Below, piece by piece: positions 45,883-55,163 of a stretch of 64,000 nt of DNA (within the stretch, counting starts at the first letter, position 1; each line of letters starts with the position of its first letter). Source of the DNA: JANQPD01 sp963715655 (GTDB lineage: Bacteria; Bacteroidota; Bacteroidia; Flavobacteriales; Schleiferiaceae); assembly GCA_963715655.1 (NCBI GenBank), contig OY970262.1:1922001-1986000 (forward strand). The letters are read 5' to 3'. A program made the translations under genes and the position numbers. The notes under the pieces are model-generated. The model was not told the DNA's origin. It worked only from the letters and a program-made list of their open reading frames with translations, and searched no databases.

Positions 45883-46749
45883 TTATTTCTTTTTCTCCAT
45901 GGCCATTTTCCATGCAGCAATATCTTTACCTATCATTTCGGTATAACCAAAATCATCACCAGATGCTTTTTTACCAACGGTAATAGCCATTTCACCTGAT
46001 TTTACGGCTTCTTTATTTTTACCGTTTGCAGCTAAAATTTGGCCTTGCAACCAGTAGCTGTACCAGCTATCATTTTTAAGTTCAATGCTTTTTGAAATCA
46101 TCTTTTCTGCTTCATCAAGCTTCATATTATTTTGAAGATAGAAGTTTGCAGAATTTCTGTACACACCCCAAAGTTTATCTTTTTCAGATTTTTCTAAAGC
46201 TACTTTAATGTTGTTCATTGCTAATTCCATGCTGTTCACTTTAAAAGGAACGTGCACCATTTGATTTTCCCAACTTAACATTAAATCAGCACTTACACCG
46301 GTTACATTATCAAAACCAATGGTAAAAGTTTCTACCATATTTGATTCTTTAACAGGCACTTCAATACGCATAGCATCGTCATCTTCACTATATCCGTTGG
46401 TTCCGCTCAATTCACTATTTCTGTTAAAAATAACGGTCCACTCCTCCATGTTAGGGATGGTGAAAACTGAATAAATACCAGCTTCCAACATTTCGCCATT
46501 AATGCTTACTTCTGAACTAAATTCAATAGTAGTATTTGCATTAGCTCCGGTTCTCCAAAGTTCGCCAGCAGGTACAAGTTCACCAAAAATCTTACGATCT
46601 TTACGACTAGGGCGGCTATATTTTACGGTAACATCCGTTAATCCTACGCGCTGACTTACCGTAGATGAAGGGCTTGGTTGTGGTAATTCTTGAGCAAAGG
46701 CGGGTAAGCAAATTGCAGCACCCAGTAAGGATAGAAAAAATCTTTTCAT
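45883..46749 (-). CDS. DUF2911 protein with C-terminal TPR-like helices
   Basis: 288 residues. Signal peptide (KRFFLSLLGAAICLPAFAQ), then the DUF2911 core (about 30-180): VTVKYSRPSRKDRKIFGELV, PAGELWRTGANANTTIEF, EAGIYSVFTIPNMEEWTVIFN and a final strand MLSWENQMVHVPF. Residues about 185-288 form TPR-like helices (EAEKMISKSIELKNDSWYSY, EAVKSGEMAITVGKKASGDD). The family is restricted mostly to Bacteroidota; it is periplasmic and has no known activity. Single gene with its own terminator. Confidence 0.92.
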   Translation of the reverse strand: MKRFFLSLLGAAICLPAFAQELPQPSPSSTVSQRVGLTDVTVKYSRPSRKDRKIFGELVPAGELWRTGANANTTIEFSSEVSINGEMLEAGIYSVFTIPNMEEWTVIFNRNSELSGTNGYSEDDDAMRIEVPVKESNMVETFTIGFDNVTGVSADLMLSWENQMVHVPFKVNSMELAMNNIKVALEKSEKDKLWGVYRNSANFYLQNNMKLDEAEKMISKSIELKNDSWYSYWLQGQILAANGKNKEAVKSGEMAITVGKKASGDDFGYTEMIGKDIAAWKMAMEKKK

Positions 46750-46799
46750 AATTTATTTAGTTTATTTAAAGGTGTAAAGATAAAGCCACAAACCGTAAA

Positions 46800-47522
46800 T
46801 TAATGTACTCCCGGTTTAAAACCTATTCCGCTTTGGTTTTCATTATCTAATTTATAGGTCATAACATTTGTGGCTCGGTATTGCGCCAAATGTGTTTTAT
46901 AATCATCTGTTAAGCCAAACTTTTCAAACACCTCATTTTCCTTATCCATAATACATAACAGGAGTTCGCTTAATTCACGCACCGCATGTTCGCTGCCTTG
47001 GCAAGCGGTTAAGTAATCAGCTAAGTTTTTTTCAATTATGTAATTCAAAAAAACAGGATTACACAACCTACCTATGGCTATTTTAATACCACATTCTTTA
47101 GCGGCATTCACATCTTGCACATCGTCATATATATAGCATATTTCCTTGGGCGTATAGCCATTAGCATCACAAAAGTGCAATAGCGCCTTCTTTTTATCGG
47201 TGCATTTGGCGTATAGTGCATCAAAATGCTCGCGCTTAGCAAAAAAATGCGCACTAGAATTGTCATTTTCAGAAATAATAGCCATGCCCACCTTGTTTCC
47301 GGTACAAAGCCATTGCCCAAAGCGCAAATGGTTTAAACCATTTACGTCTATTTCACTAAATGAATTTATCTCCTGTTCGCTCTTTTTTCCATCGTTAAAT
47401 ACACCATCCCAATCAAAAACAAAGGCTTTAATTTCCTTTAAAGCATTAGAAAGTGTAAAGGCAGAGCTTACAAATTGCCCACCTATTTCGGTAAAATTAT
47501 CCTCAATTTCAATGTGTTCCAT
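46800..47522 (-). CDS. HAD-superfamily phosphatase, KdsC-like
   Basis: 240 residues. HAD motifs are visible: VFDWDGVFNDGK (motif I, nucleophile and acid/base Asp), IISENDN (II), Lys in TDKKKALLHF, and ICYIYDDVQDVNAAKECG (III/IV). The overall pattern follows KDO 8-phosphate phosphatase and related C0-type HADs, which lack a large cap. It is longer than KdsC (about 190), with an N-terminal leader of 30 and a C-terminal extension of 45 residues, and motif I has DWDGVF rather than DVDGVLTDG, so it may act on another sugar phosphate. Single gene between DUF2911 and mscL, minus strand. Confidence 0.8.
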   Translation of the reverse strand: MEHIEIEDNFTEIGGQFVSSAFTLSNALKEIKAFVFDWDGVFNDGKKSEQEINSFSEIDVNGLNHLRFGQWLCTGNKVGMAIISENDNSSAHFFAKREHFDALYAKCTDKKKALLHFCDANGYTPKEICYIYDDVQDVNAAKECGIKIAIGRLCNPVFLNYIIEKNLADYLTACQGSEHAVRELSELLLCIMDKENEVFEKFGLTDDYKTHLAQYRATNVMTYKLDNENQSGIGFKPGVH

Positions 47523-47628
47523 GTTTGTTTAAATTTTTTAGATCCTATTAAATGCAACCGTAAGCCAATTATGTCAAATTTTATAAAAACTCAACATATA
47601 TTTAAACCATAAATTTAAAATAACCATT

Positions 47629-48060
47629 ATGTTTAAAGAGTTCAAGGAATTTATCTCAAAAGGCAATGTTTTAGAGCTTGCCGTAGGTTTAATTATGGCT
47701 ACTTACTTTGGAGCTATTGTAAAATCTTTGGTTAATGATATTATTATGCCACCCGTAGGTTTAGCCATGGGCGGTGTAGATTTTGCCGAACTCAAAGTGG
47801 TGCTTAAAGAAGGTGTTCCGGCTGTAATGAGTGGCGATACTTTGGTGAGTGAAGAAATAAAAGAAGTAGCCGTAATGTACGGTGCTTTTGTAAATACAAT
47901 CATAACGTTTATCATCGTTGCATTTGCTGTTTTTATGGTAGTAAAATCTTACAATAAGTTTAAACGTAAAGAAGAGGCAAAACCTTCTCCGGCTACGCCA
48001 CCACCGCCCTCTAAAGAAGTAGAGTTGCTGATAGAAATTAGAGATGCTTTGAAGAAGTAA
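47629..48060 (+). CDS. mscL: Large-conductance mechanosensitive channel MscL
   Basis: 143 residues. The N-terminal amphipathic helix (FKEFKEFISKGNVLELAVGL) leads into TM1 (LIMATYFGAIVKSLVNDIIM, PPVGLAMGGVDF), a periplasmic loop, TM2 (YGAFVNTIITFIIVAFAVFM), and a C-terminal helix (EVELLIEIRDALKK) after a proline-rich linker (PSPATPPPPSKE). MscL opens under membrane tension to release solutes during osmotic downshock. Length and order match the family. Single gene with its own terminator. Confidence 0.96.
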   Translation: MFKEFKEFISKGNVLELAVGLIMATYFGAIVKSLVNDIIMPPVGLAMGGVDFAELKVVLKEGVPAVMSGDTLVSEEIKEVAVMYGAFVNTIITFIIVAFAVFMVVKSYNKFKRKEEAKPSPATPPPPSKEVELLIEIRDALKK

Positions 48061-48080
48061 GCAACGTTTTCTCAAATTTA

Positions 48081-48116
48081 AAAACACCCGTGGGTAATAT
48101 ACCTACGGGTGTTTTT
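48081..48116 (+). terminator. Terminator after mscL
   Basis: aaaacacccgt and acgggtgtttt pair as an 11-base stem and five T follow. Confidence 0.88.
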
Positions 48117-48289
48117 CGTTGTATATACATTCTAGATTTTATTAATATTTTTTAGAGTGATACCGGTGTATTAGAAAAGGAGCATATTTAAGAACGAAAC
48201 ACTTTTGATAGTTATATACGATAACATACCGGTAACCTGAGGTTTATAATGTAAAAGCATTTTTGTGAAACTATAAAAACTATGTTGTT

Positions 48290-49111
48290 ATGGAAAAGCG
48301 AAAAGTTGATTTAGTAGTGCTTAGCGATGTGCATTTAGGAACCTATGGCTGTAGGGCAAGAGAATTGCATCAATACCTAAAAAGTATTAAACCAAAAACA
48401 CTGGTGCTAAATGGAGATATAATTGACATTTGGCAGTTTAGGAAACGCTATTTTCCAAAAACCCACTTAAAGGTAATTAAGCAAATAATAAATTTGGCAA
48501 GTAAAGGTACATCGGTAAAATACCTTACAGGAAATCACGATGAGATGCTTAGAAAGTTTACCGATATGCAATTGGGAAATTTTGAGTTACTGGATAAGTT
48601 GGTTATAGAATTAGATGGTGAGCGCGCCTGGATTTTTCACGGAGATATTTTTGATGCTAGTATTCAAAATGCTAAATGGATTGCAAAATTGGGCGGTTGG
48701 GGTTATGATTTGCTTATTGCGATAAATAGTGCGTACAATATTTACCGCGAAAGAATAGGAAAGGAGCGCTATAGCTTTAGTAAAAAAATAAAAAATAGCG
48801 TAAAAAAGGCTGTTACGTATATCAATAGTTTTGAGCAAGTAGCGGCTGATTTAGCTATTGACAAGGGATATAATTATGTAATTTGTGGACATATACATCA
48901 ACCACAAATGCGGCAGGTAACCAATGCTAAAGGCAGTTGTGTTTATTTAAATTCAGGTGATTGGGTGGAAAATTTAACCGCTTTGGAATATAATGATGCT
49001 ACTTGGATCATGTACCAACACGCGACTTATGATGACACCAATATTTTAGAAGAAGATGAGTTTATAGATGTGGATTTACAAGACTTGATTAAAAAAGTAA
49101 CCTTATCATAA
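48290..49111 (+). CDS. LpxH-like metallophosphoesterase (UDP-2,3-diacylglucosamine diphosphatase)
   Basis: 273 residues with all calcineurin-type metal motifs: LSDVHLGTYG, LNGDIIDIWQF, LTGNHDEMLRKF, IFHGDIFD and VICGHIHQPQMRQ. Family placement is with Bacteroidota LpxH-like enzymes, which cut UDP-2,3-diacylglucosamine to lipid X in lipid A synthesis. Compared with E. coli LpxH it has a helical insert (about 140-190) and an acidic C-terminal extension (ILEEDEFIDVDLQDLIKKV). It directly precedes a glycosyltransferase whose conserved N-terminus begins within about 20 bases of this stop codon, suggesting a functional pair on a glycolipid. Confidence 0.85.
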   Translation: MEKRKVDLVVLSDVHLGTYGCRARELHQYLKSIKPKTLVLNGDIIDIWQFRKRYFPKTHLKVIKQIINLASKGTSVKYLTGNHDEMLRKFTDMQLGNFELLDKLVIELDGERAWIFHGDIFDASIQNAKWIAKLGGWGYDLLIAINSAYNIYRERIGKERYSFSKKIKNSVKKAVTYINSFEQVAADLAIDKGYNYVICGHIHQPQMRQVTNAKGSCVYLNSGDWVENLTALEYNDATWIMYQHATYDDTNILEEDEFIDVDLQDLIKKVTLS

Positions 49112-49170
49112 ATTTTAATAACGCTGTACTAAAAATTTTATATGCTATACAAGGCACCGGAAATGGCCAT

Positions 49171-50154
49171 GTGGCCAGGGCTTTAGAAATTATTCCGATA
49201 CTAAAGAAATATGGTGATGTAGATATTTTGCTGAGCGGCAATCAAAGTGAAATAGAATTGCCCTTTGAAATTAAGTACAAAAAACGTGGTTTAGTAATGC
49301 TGTATTCTAAAAAAGGAGGAGTAAGTTTTTGGAAAACAGTTTGGAATACCAACCTTTTTACACTTTTAAGAGATGTAGTGGTACTACCGGTGCAGCAGTA
49401 TGACTTAGTACTAAGTGATTTTGAATTTACGAGTGCTTGGGCTTGTAAATTAAAGGGTAAAGCCAGCATAGGCATGGGGCATCAAGCTTCTTTCGCATCT
49501 AAAAAAATTCCATTACCTATTAAAACAAATTGGTTCGGAGCATTCATTCTAAAACAGTATGCGCCAACTAAAAAGCACATGGGCTATCATTTTAAGAAGT
49601 ACGACACTTTTATTCAAACTCCGGTTATTAGGAAGGGGATAAGAGAAATGCAACCAGAAAATAATGGCCATTACACGGTGTACCTTCCAGCCTTTGATGA
49701 TAAAACGCTAATAACACTATTGCGAAAACTTAAAGAAGTTAAGTGGCAAATTTTTTCAAAGCATTGTAAAAAGGCTTATTCATTGGGCAATGTTCAAATT
49801 ACACCTGTGCATAATCAACATTTTTTAGAAAGCTTCCGCACTTGCGCTGGTGTGCTTACTTCTGCGGGTTTTGAAACTCCAGCAGAAGCTATGTTTTTAG
49901 GTAAAAAGCTTTTTGTAGTTCCTATTAAACATCAGTATGAGCAATATTGCAACGCAGCCGCTTTGGCAGAGATGAATATACCGGTGGCGAAGAATTTAAA
50001 TAAAAAAACGCTGAACCAACTCAAAAGCTGGTGTACCCAAGGACAGGCGGTTAAAATTCATTATCATAATACAACGGAAGCAGATATTGTGGAAATGCTC
50101 AAAAACAATTTGCCTAGTACATTAACTAACAGTGCTTTAGTTGGTGCAATTTAA
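49171..50154 (+). CDS. Glycosyltransferase (GT28/MurG-like GT-B fold) with displaced start
   Basis: 327 residues from GTG at 49171. GT-B features: FAILKQYAP region, donor-site segment TCAGVLTSAGFETPAEAMFL and GKKLFVVPIKHQYEQYCNA. The conserved glycine-rich N-terminus lies upstream of the GTG: codons 49132-49170 encode KILYAIQGTGNGH, exactly what relatives have after Met. In this frame the codon before Lys is CTA, and no ATG, GTG or TTG exists up to the preceding gene. So the true start is either a non-standard codon near 49129-49135, a frameshift from the preceding gene, or lost by a base change. Substrate unknown; likely a lipid or cell-envelope acceptor. Confidence 0.8.
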   Translation: MARALEIIPILKKYGDVDILLSGNQSEIELPFEIKYKKRGLVMLYSKKGGVSFWKTVWNTNLFTLLRDVVVLPVQQYDLVLSDFEFTSAWACKLKGKASIGMGHQASFASKKIPLPIKTNWFGAFILKQYAPTKKHMGYHFKKYDTFIQTPVIRKGIREMQPENNGHYTVYLPAFDDKTLITLLRKLKEVKWQIFSKHCKKAYSLGNVQITPVHNQHFLESFRTCAGVLTSAGFETPAEAMFLGKKLFVVPIKHQYEQYCNAAALAEMNIPVAKNLNKKTLNQLKSWCTQGQAVKIHYHNTTEADIVEMLKNNLPSTLTNSALVGAI

Positions 50155-50191
50155 TAAACCATTCATCGTTTCCTGTTTCAAAGCTAATTTG

Positions 50192-50199
50192 TACTTTTG
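50192..50199 (+). promoter_or_regulatory. Possible -7 element upstream of bamD
   Basis: TACTTTTG matches TAnnTTTG exactly. It overlaps the more upstream TTG codon (50197), which argues that bamD translation starts at the next TTG (50209). No TTG at the usual -33 spacing. Confidence 0.3.
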
Positions 50200-50208
50200 C
50201 CCACTATT

Positions 50209-51027
50209 TTGAAAGCACTGAAACACTTCGCGTACATACTTATTTTAGCACTTGGCCTAAGCAGCTGTAGTGAATACCAAAAGGTATTGAAAAGCACCGA
50301 TTTAGATTACAAATTTGCTAAGGCAAAGGAGTATTATGATGAAGGTAAGTATGATAGAGCATATCCTATTTTTGATGAACTTTTAACACAGTTTAGAAGT
50401 ACAGCCAAAGCAGAGGAAGTTTTTTACTACTATGCTTTTACCACCTATCATATTGGCGATTATATTTTAGCTGCTTACCATTTTAAAAATTACGCTAAAA
50501 CATTTAGTACTACAGATAAAGCTCCAGAATGTGCTTATATGGTAGGCTATTGTTATTATTTAGAGTCTCCACCTTATAGTTTAGATCAAGCGTACACGTA
50601 TAAAGCCATTAATGAATTACAGCTTTTTGTAAATACACACCCTGAAAGTGAGCGTATTGCAAAATGTAATGAACTGATTATTGAATTGCGAAGAAAAGTA
50701 GAGCGTAAATCTTTTGAGCGTGCCAAGCAGTATTTTGAAACTACCTACTATCAATCGGCAGTAGTGGCTTTCAACAATACTTTAAACGACTTTCCGGACA
50801 CAAAATATAGAGAAGAAATATTATTTTTACGCCTTAGTGCTGCTTATGAGCTGGCTGATAACAGTATTGTAAGCAAGAAAGAACAGCGATTTGTGGAAGC
50901 ACAAACCGCTTATTTTGATTTTATAGAGACATACCCAGAAAGTGAGTATGCAAAAGAGGCTGTAGGACTGTATGTGAAAATACAGGAGAAAATAGCAGAT
51001 TTTAGAAACCCCACAATTCAATCATAA
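50209..51027 (+). CDS. bamD: Outer-membrane assembly lipoprotein BamD
   Basis: 272 residues from TTG at 50209; an in-frame TTG at 50197 would add four residues. The start at 50209 gives a clean lipoprotein signal, KALKHFAYILILALGLSSCS. TPR-like helical repeats follow: AKAKEYYDEGKYDRAYPIFDEL, AEEVFYYYAFTTYHIGDYIL, AAYHFKNYAKTFSTTDKAPE, and later SAVVAFNNTLNDFPDTKYRE. BamD is the essential partner of BamA in inserting beta-barrels such as the TonB receptors here. It heads a tight run, five bases before rpoZ. Confidence 0.92.
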   Translation: MKALKHFAYILILALGLSSCSEYQKVLKSTDLDYKFAKAKEYYDEGKYDRAYPIFDELLTQFRSTAKAEEVFYYYAFTTYHIGDYILAAYHFKNYAKTFSTTDKAPECAYMVGYCYYLESPPYSLDQAYTYKAINELQLFVNTHPESERIAKCNELIIELRRKVERKSFERAKQYFETTYYQSAVVAFNNTLNDFPDTKYREEILFLRLSAAYELADNSIVSKKEQRFVEAQTAYFDFIETYPESEYAKEAVGLYVKIQEKIADFRNPTIQS

Positions 51028-51032
51028 TAAAG

Positions 51033-51365
51033 ATGGATTACAAAAAGATGGACGCTCCAAAGTCCACTGAAACTCAAGACCGTAACCAGTTGGATAAGCC
51101 AACGGAAAACATTTACGAATCATTAGTAATTATTGCTAAAAGAGCGGACCAAATTGGTGCCGATATTAAAGTAGAATTACATGATAAGCTTGATGAATTT
51201 GCTACACACAGCGAAAATTTAGAAGAAATTTTTGAAAATAAAGAGCAAATTGAAGTTTCAAGATTTTACGAAGCATTACCAAAACCACACGCTATGGCTT
51301 TAGAGCAGTGGAAAAATGGTCAGATTTATTACCGCAAACCGGAGGAAACTACTCCAGCGGAATAA
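51033..51365 (+). CDS. rpoZ: RNA polymerase omega subunit, Bacteroidota type
   Basis: 110 residues. The conserved middle, ENIYESLVIIAKRADQIGAD, corresponds to the Rpb6/omega fold that helps assemble beta' into RNA polymerase. The second half (FATHSENLEEIFENKEQIEV, SRFYEALPKPHAMALEQW) is typical of the Flavobacteriia version and absent from E. coli omega. Location after bamD and before coaBC is the usual Flavobacteriia order. It begins 5 bases after the bamD stop and ends 3 bases before coaBC. Confidence 0.92.
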   Translation: MDYKKMDAPKSTETQDRNQLDKPTENIYESLVIIAKRADQIGADIKVELHDKLDEFATHSENLEEIFENKEQIEVSRFYEALPKPHAMALEQWKNGQIYYRKPEETTPAE

Positions 51366-51368
51366 TAG

Positions 51369-52577
51369 ATGTTGAGCGGCAAAAAAATACTATTGGCCGT
51401 TACCGGTAGTATTGCCGCGTACAAAACAACGTATTTAACACGTTTACTTATTAAAGCGGGCGCAGAAGTAAAGATTATTCTTACTCCTGCCGCCCGCGAT
51501 TTTGTTACCCCCTTAACCTTAGCCACCTTATCTAAAAATCCTGTACTATGGGAATACTATGATACGGAAGATGAAGAGGGTACATGGAACAATCACGTGG
51601 GCTTAGGTTTATGGGCCGACTTGATGTTGGTGGCTCCGGCTACCGCCAATACTTTGTCTAAAATGGTAAATGGCAATGCTAATAATTTTTTAGTAGGTGT
51701 GTACCTTTCGGCCAAGTGTCCTGTGTATTTTGCTCCTGCTATGGATTTGGATATGTATCAACACCCAAGCACGCAAAACAATATTAAAAGCCTCCAAAGC
51801 TTTGATAATGTGCTAATTCCGGCTGAAACTGGTGCATTAGCCAGTGGCTTAGTTGGTGAAGGCCGCATGGCTGAGCCCGAAAATATAATAGCCTTTTTAG
51901 AGAAAGATTTACGCTCAAAATCTCCGCTTAGTGGTAAGATAATTTTGATAAATGCCGGGCCTACGTATGAAGCAATAGATCCTGTACGTTTTATAGGCAA
52001 TCACAGCAGTGGAAAAATGGGCTACGCACTAGCACAAGCAGCTTTAGATTTAGGAGCAAACGTTCATTTGGTAATTGGTCCACATCAATTAAGTATTGAA
52101 AATCATCCCGCTTTAACGGTTACAAATATTCGTACAGCAGAGGAATTATTAAAAATTTGCAAAGAAGCTTTTGAAACGGCTGATGTTGCAATTTTAGCCG
52201 CTGCCGTGGCCGATTACAAGCCCAAAGACGTGGCAGATCAAAAAATTAAAAAGCATTCAGAAACCTTGAGTTTAGAATTAGTAAAAACCGAAGATGTACT
52301 TTATACGCTGGGTTTAACTAAAAAGGAACATCAAGTTTTAGTAGGATTTGCTTTAGAAACGGAGCACGCAAAGGAGAACGCTCTTAAAAAGCTGCACAAG
52401 AAAAACTGTGATTTTATCGTTCTTAATGCTCCAAGCAAAGAGGGAACCGGTTTTGGATATAATACCAATGCCGTAACCATCATTAATAAACAAGGCGAAG
52501 CGTATCCTTTGTCTTTAAAAAGTAAGCAAAAAATTGCACATGAAATATTTCAATATCTGCTTAAGCATATTCATTAG
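51369..52577 (+). CDS. coaBC: Bifunctional phosphopantothenoylcysteine decarboxylase/ligase
   Basis: 402 residues, normal for CoaBC. The N-terminal CoaC flavoprotein part (about 1-180) has LLAVTGSIAAYKT, WNNHVGLGLWADLMLVAPAT and PAMDLDMYQHPSTQ; the C-terminal CoaB part (about 185-402) has INAGPTYEAIDPVRFIGNHS, SGKMGYALAQAA and AAVADYKPKD. The enzyme couples cysteine to 4'-phosphopantothenate and then decarboxylates it, two steps of coenzyme A synthesis. The last 38 bases overlap the start of porD in another frame, implying coupled translation. Confidence 0.95.
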   Translation: MLSGKKILLAVTGSIAAYKTTYLTRLLIKAGAEVKIILTPAARDFVTPLTLATLSKNPVLWEYYDTEDEEGTWNNHVGLGLWADLMLVAPATANTLSKMVNGNANNFLVGVYLSAKCPVYFAPAMDLDMYQHPSTQNNIKSLQSFDNVLIPAETGALASGLVGEGRMAEPENIIAFLEKDLRSKSPLSGKIILINAGPTYEAIDPVRFIGNHSSGKMGYALAQAALDLGANVHLVIGPHQLSIENHPALTVTNIRTAEELLKICKEAFETADVAILAAAVADYKPKDVADQKIKKHSETLSLELVKTEDVLYTLGLTKKEHQVLVGFALETEHAKENALKKLHKKNCDFIVLNAPSKEGTGFGYNTNAVTIINKQGEAYPLSLKSKQKIAHEIFQYLLKHIH

Positions 52578-53460
52578 CAGCTTCCTCTTTATCGGAAGTA
52601 ATACTTTATATAGTCAAGAGTTAAATGCTCAAGTTCAATTAAATGCAGTTAAAATTCAGCGTACAAACAAACTGGTATTTACTACGTTAGAAACTGCCAT
52701 ACGTGAGTTCTTAAATAACCGTAAATGGACGAATGAAAAGTACGCACCCGAAGAGCGTATCAATTGTACATTTAACATTACCATAGACAAAAATCCGAGT
52801 ATTGATAGGTTTGAGGCCACCATACAAATTTTATATAGCCGACCAATTTATCAATCCTCTTATGACTCACCCGTATTTTTGCATAGCGACAATCAATTTA
52901 CCTTTCAATATCTGGAATTTGATCGCTTAGATTTTGCCGAAAACCAAAATATCTCCAACCTTACCTCCGTATTAGCTTTTTATGCATACGTTATTATTGG
53001 GCATGATCATGATACGTATGCGCTTAATGGAGGCAGTGAATATTACCGCAAAGCACAAAATATTGTAGGTGTGGCGCAAAGTAGTTCTGCGGTTGGTTGG
53101 TCGTCCACTTCGGGTTTAAAAAGCCGTTTTACCTTATCGGAGGATTTACTTAGCCCGGCCTTTGATAACTACCGCCTTTGCCTATACAACTATCATCGCT
53201 TGGGTTTAGATATAATGTACGATCCTGCACAACAGGATGATGGAAAAAAAGCCATTCAAGAGGCTTTAATGCTCTTAAAATCTGTAAATGATAAACGTCC
53301 TAATAGTTTATTAAATCAAATATTTTTTGATGCCAAAGGGCGTGAAATTCTAGGTATTTTTAATGGCGGAAATCCATTAGACATTCGAGACCTTAAGGAT
53401 TTACTACCCAAATTAGATGCTGCAAACGCAACAAAATATCAGCAAATGGGACCAAGCTAA
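52540..53460 (+). CDS. porD: Type IX secretion protein PorD (DUF4835)
   Basis: 306 residues from ATG at 52540; a TTG two codons earlier is less likely. Signal peptide (KYFNICLSIFISSFLFIGSN), then the DUF4835 pattern: LNAQVQLNAVKIQRTNKLVF, FLNNRKWTNEKYAPEERINC, IQILYSRPIYQSSYDSPVF, LTSVLAFYAYVIIGHDHDTY, SPAFDNYRLCLYNYHRLGLD. The family is assigned to PorD, a periplasmic part of the T9SS needed for secretion in gliding and pathogenic Bacteroidota. This links to the six T9SS cargo proteins in the window. Overlap with coaBC and the 19-base gap to recN show one transcript. Confidence 0.85.
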   Translation: MKYFNICLSIFISSFLFIGSNTLYSQELNAQVQLNAVKIQRTNKLVFTTLETAIREFLNNRKWTNEKYAPEERINCTFNITIDKNPSIDRFEATIQILYSRPIYQSSYDSPVFLHSDNQFTFQYLEFDRLDFAENQNISNLTSVLAFYAYVIIGHDHDTYALNGGSEYYRKAQNIVGVAQSSSAVGWSSTSGLKSRFTLSEDLLSPAFDNYRLCLYNYHRLGLDIMYDPAQQDDGKKAIQEALMLLKSVNDKRPNSLLNQIFFDAKGREILGIFNGGNPLDIRDLKDLLPKLDAANATKYQQMGPS

Positions 53461-53479
53461 TTTGTAGCTTCGCGGCAGT

Positions 53480-55129
53480 ATGTTAACACAACTTTTCATT
53501 AAAAATTACGCGCTCATAGAGGAGTTAAATCTTTCTCTTGAAGCTGGTTTTACGGGTATTACGGGAGAAACAGGTGCAGGAAAATCTATTCTATTAGGTG
53601 CTTTAGGTTTGGTTTTAGGCAAACGTGCAGATATAAATACGCTGCGCCATCCGGATGACAAGTGCGTGGTAGAAGCACATTTTCAATTGAGTAATGCTTT
53701 AGAAGCTTTTTTTGATGAGTATGCCTTAGATTTTGATACACACACCATTTTAAGGAGGGAAATTCTACCTTCTGGTAAGTCGCGTGCTTTTATAAATGAT
53801 ACACCTGCCACACTTAACATCATAAATCAATTGGCGGGCAGGTTAATTGATGTGCACAGCCAGCATGAAACGCTTTTACTTTCTGATACAACTTTTCAAA
53901 TGCAACTGTTGGATGGGTTTGCAAAAAATCAGAAACTTTTAGGGTTGTATTCAAAAGATTATCAGGAGCTTAAGAAAACGGAAAACCTTTTAGAGGAACT
54001 AACCAACTTTGCAGCAAAAGAAGCGGGCGATTCAGATTATTTACAATTTTTGTTTGAGGAATTAGAAGAGGCACATTTGAAAGCCAATGAGTTTGAAGCG
54101 TTGGAGGAGGAGCATAACATACTTTCGCGAACGGATGAAATAGAGCAGAAATTATCTACTTCTGTAAATGTACTTTTTGCTGAAGAAACCGGTGCTTTAG
54201 ACGCTATAACGCTAGCTGCTCAGCATTTAACCACTTTGGCCAACGTTGGTCATAATTTTAAAAACTTAGCTGAACGCACGCAAGCTGTGCGCATTGAGTT
54301 AGATGATATGCGCCATGAACTTGAAAAAGAACTCGAAAATTTAAGCGCAGATCCGCTTAGAGCGGGAGAGGTGAGTGCGCGTATGAGTAAGATAATGGCG
54401 CTTCAAAAAAAGCATCAAGTAGATAATGTTTCTGAACTTCTGCAAAAGAAGGATACATTGGAAGAAAAAGTAGATGCGTTAAACTCCATTGAATCGCGCA
54501 TTAAAGCGGTTTCAACGGATTTACATAAAAAAATGGAAGTGGCACAAGCTTCTGCTAATGAGCTTACTAAAACAAGAAAAACAGCAGCCCAGCTTTTAGC
54601 TGATGAAATAGCTGAACTACTTACAAAGCTTAACATGACCAGTGCTAAAGTGGAATTACGCATTAGCAAAACCGAGAAGTTTAGCAGCTTTGGTCAAGAT
54701 AAGTTAGAGTTTTATTTCAGCGCCAATGCGGGCCAACCGTTGCAAGCATTATCTAAAGTTGCTTCTGGTGGAGAATTAAGCAGAGTGATGTTGGCCATTA
54801 AAGCGATTATGGCTAAAACTCAAGGCTTACCAACCATTATATTTGATGAAATTGATAGCGGGGTTTCTGGTGAAACCGCTGGTAAAATTGGTGATATCCT
54901 TAAAAATATGGGTGCCGATATGCAAGTGATTGCCATTACGCACTTACCACAAATTGCCGCCAAGGCCGCAACGCATCTTAAAGTGCAAAAAACTGAAAAT
55001 GAAGGTCAAACACGCACTAATTTATTTCAATTGACTTCCGGTGAGCGAGAGCAAGAATTAGCACGTTTGTTAAGTGGCGCCAAAATTTCTGATGCCGCGC
55101 TTACAAATGCCCGCGAGCTACTAGGTTAA
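53480..55129 (+). CDS. recN: DNA repair protein RecN
   Basis: 549 residues, an SMC-like ATPase. Walker A is GITGETGAGKSILLGALGLV (about 29-40); a long antiparallel coiled coil follows (about 155-400), then the signature ASGGELSRVMLAIKAI, Walker B PTIIFDEIDSGVSG and the D-loop/H-loop QVIAITHLPQIAAKA. RecN binds double-strand ends and tethers broken DNA in recombination repair. Length matches the family (about 550). It is the last gene of the bamD run; the cobalamin riboswitch begins about 30 bases later. Confidence 0.96.
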   Translation: MLTQLFIKNYALIEELNLSLEAGFTGITGETGAGKSILLGALGLVLGKRADINTLRHPDDKCVVEAHFQLSNALEAFFDEYALDFDTHTILRREILPSGKSRAFINDTPATLNIINQLAGRLIDVHSQHETLLLSDTTFQMQLLDGFAKNQKLLGLYSKDYQELKKTENLLEELTNFAAKEAGDSDYLQFLFEELEEAHLKANEFEALEEEHNILSRTDEIEQKLSTSVNVLFAEETGALDAITLAAQHLTTLANVGHNFKNLAERTQAVRIELDDMRHELEKELENLSADPLRAGEVSARMSKIMALQKKHQVDNVSELLQKKDTLEEKVDALNSIESRIKAVSTDLHKKMEVAQASANELTKTRKTAAQLLADEIAELLTKLNMTSAKVELRISKTEKFSSFGQDKLEFYFSANAGQPLQALSKVASGGELSRVMLAIKAIMAKTQGLPTIIFDEIDSGVSGETAGKIGDILKNMGADMQVIAITHLPQIAAKAATHLKVQKTENEGQTRTNLFQLTSGEREQELARLLSGAKISDAALTNARELLG

Positions 55130-55163
55130 AACTACAATTACTTATTGTACATTCGCACCGCTT

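Noticed and set aside
49088..49100. Classical -1 frameshift signal (A AAA AAG) between the LpxH-like gene and the glycosyltransferase
   Set aside because: The A6-G run is present, but its codon phase (AAA AAA G) is not that of the efficient heptamer, so it is kept only as one option for the missing start.
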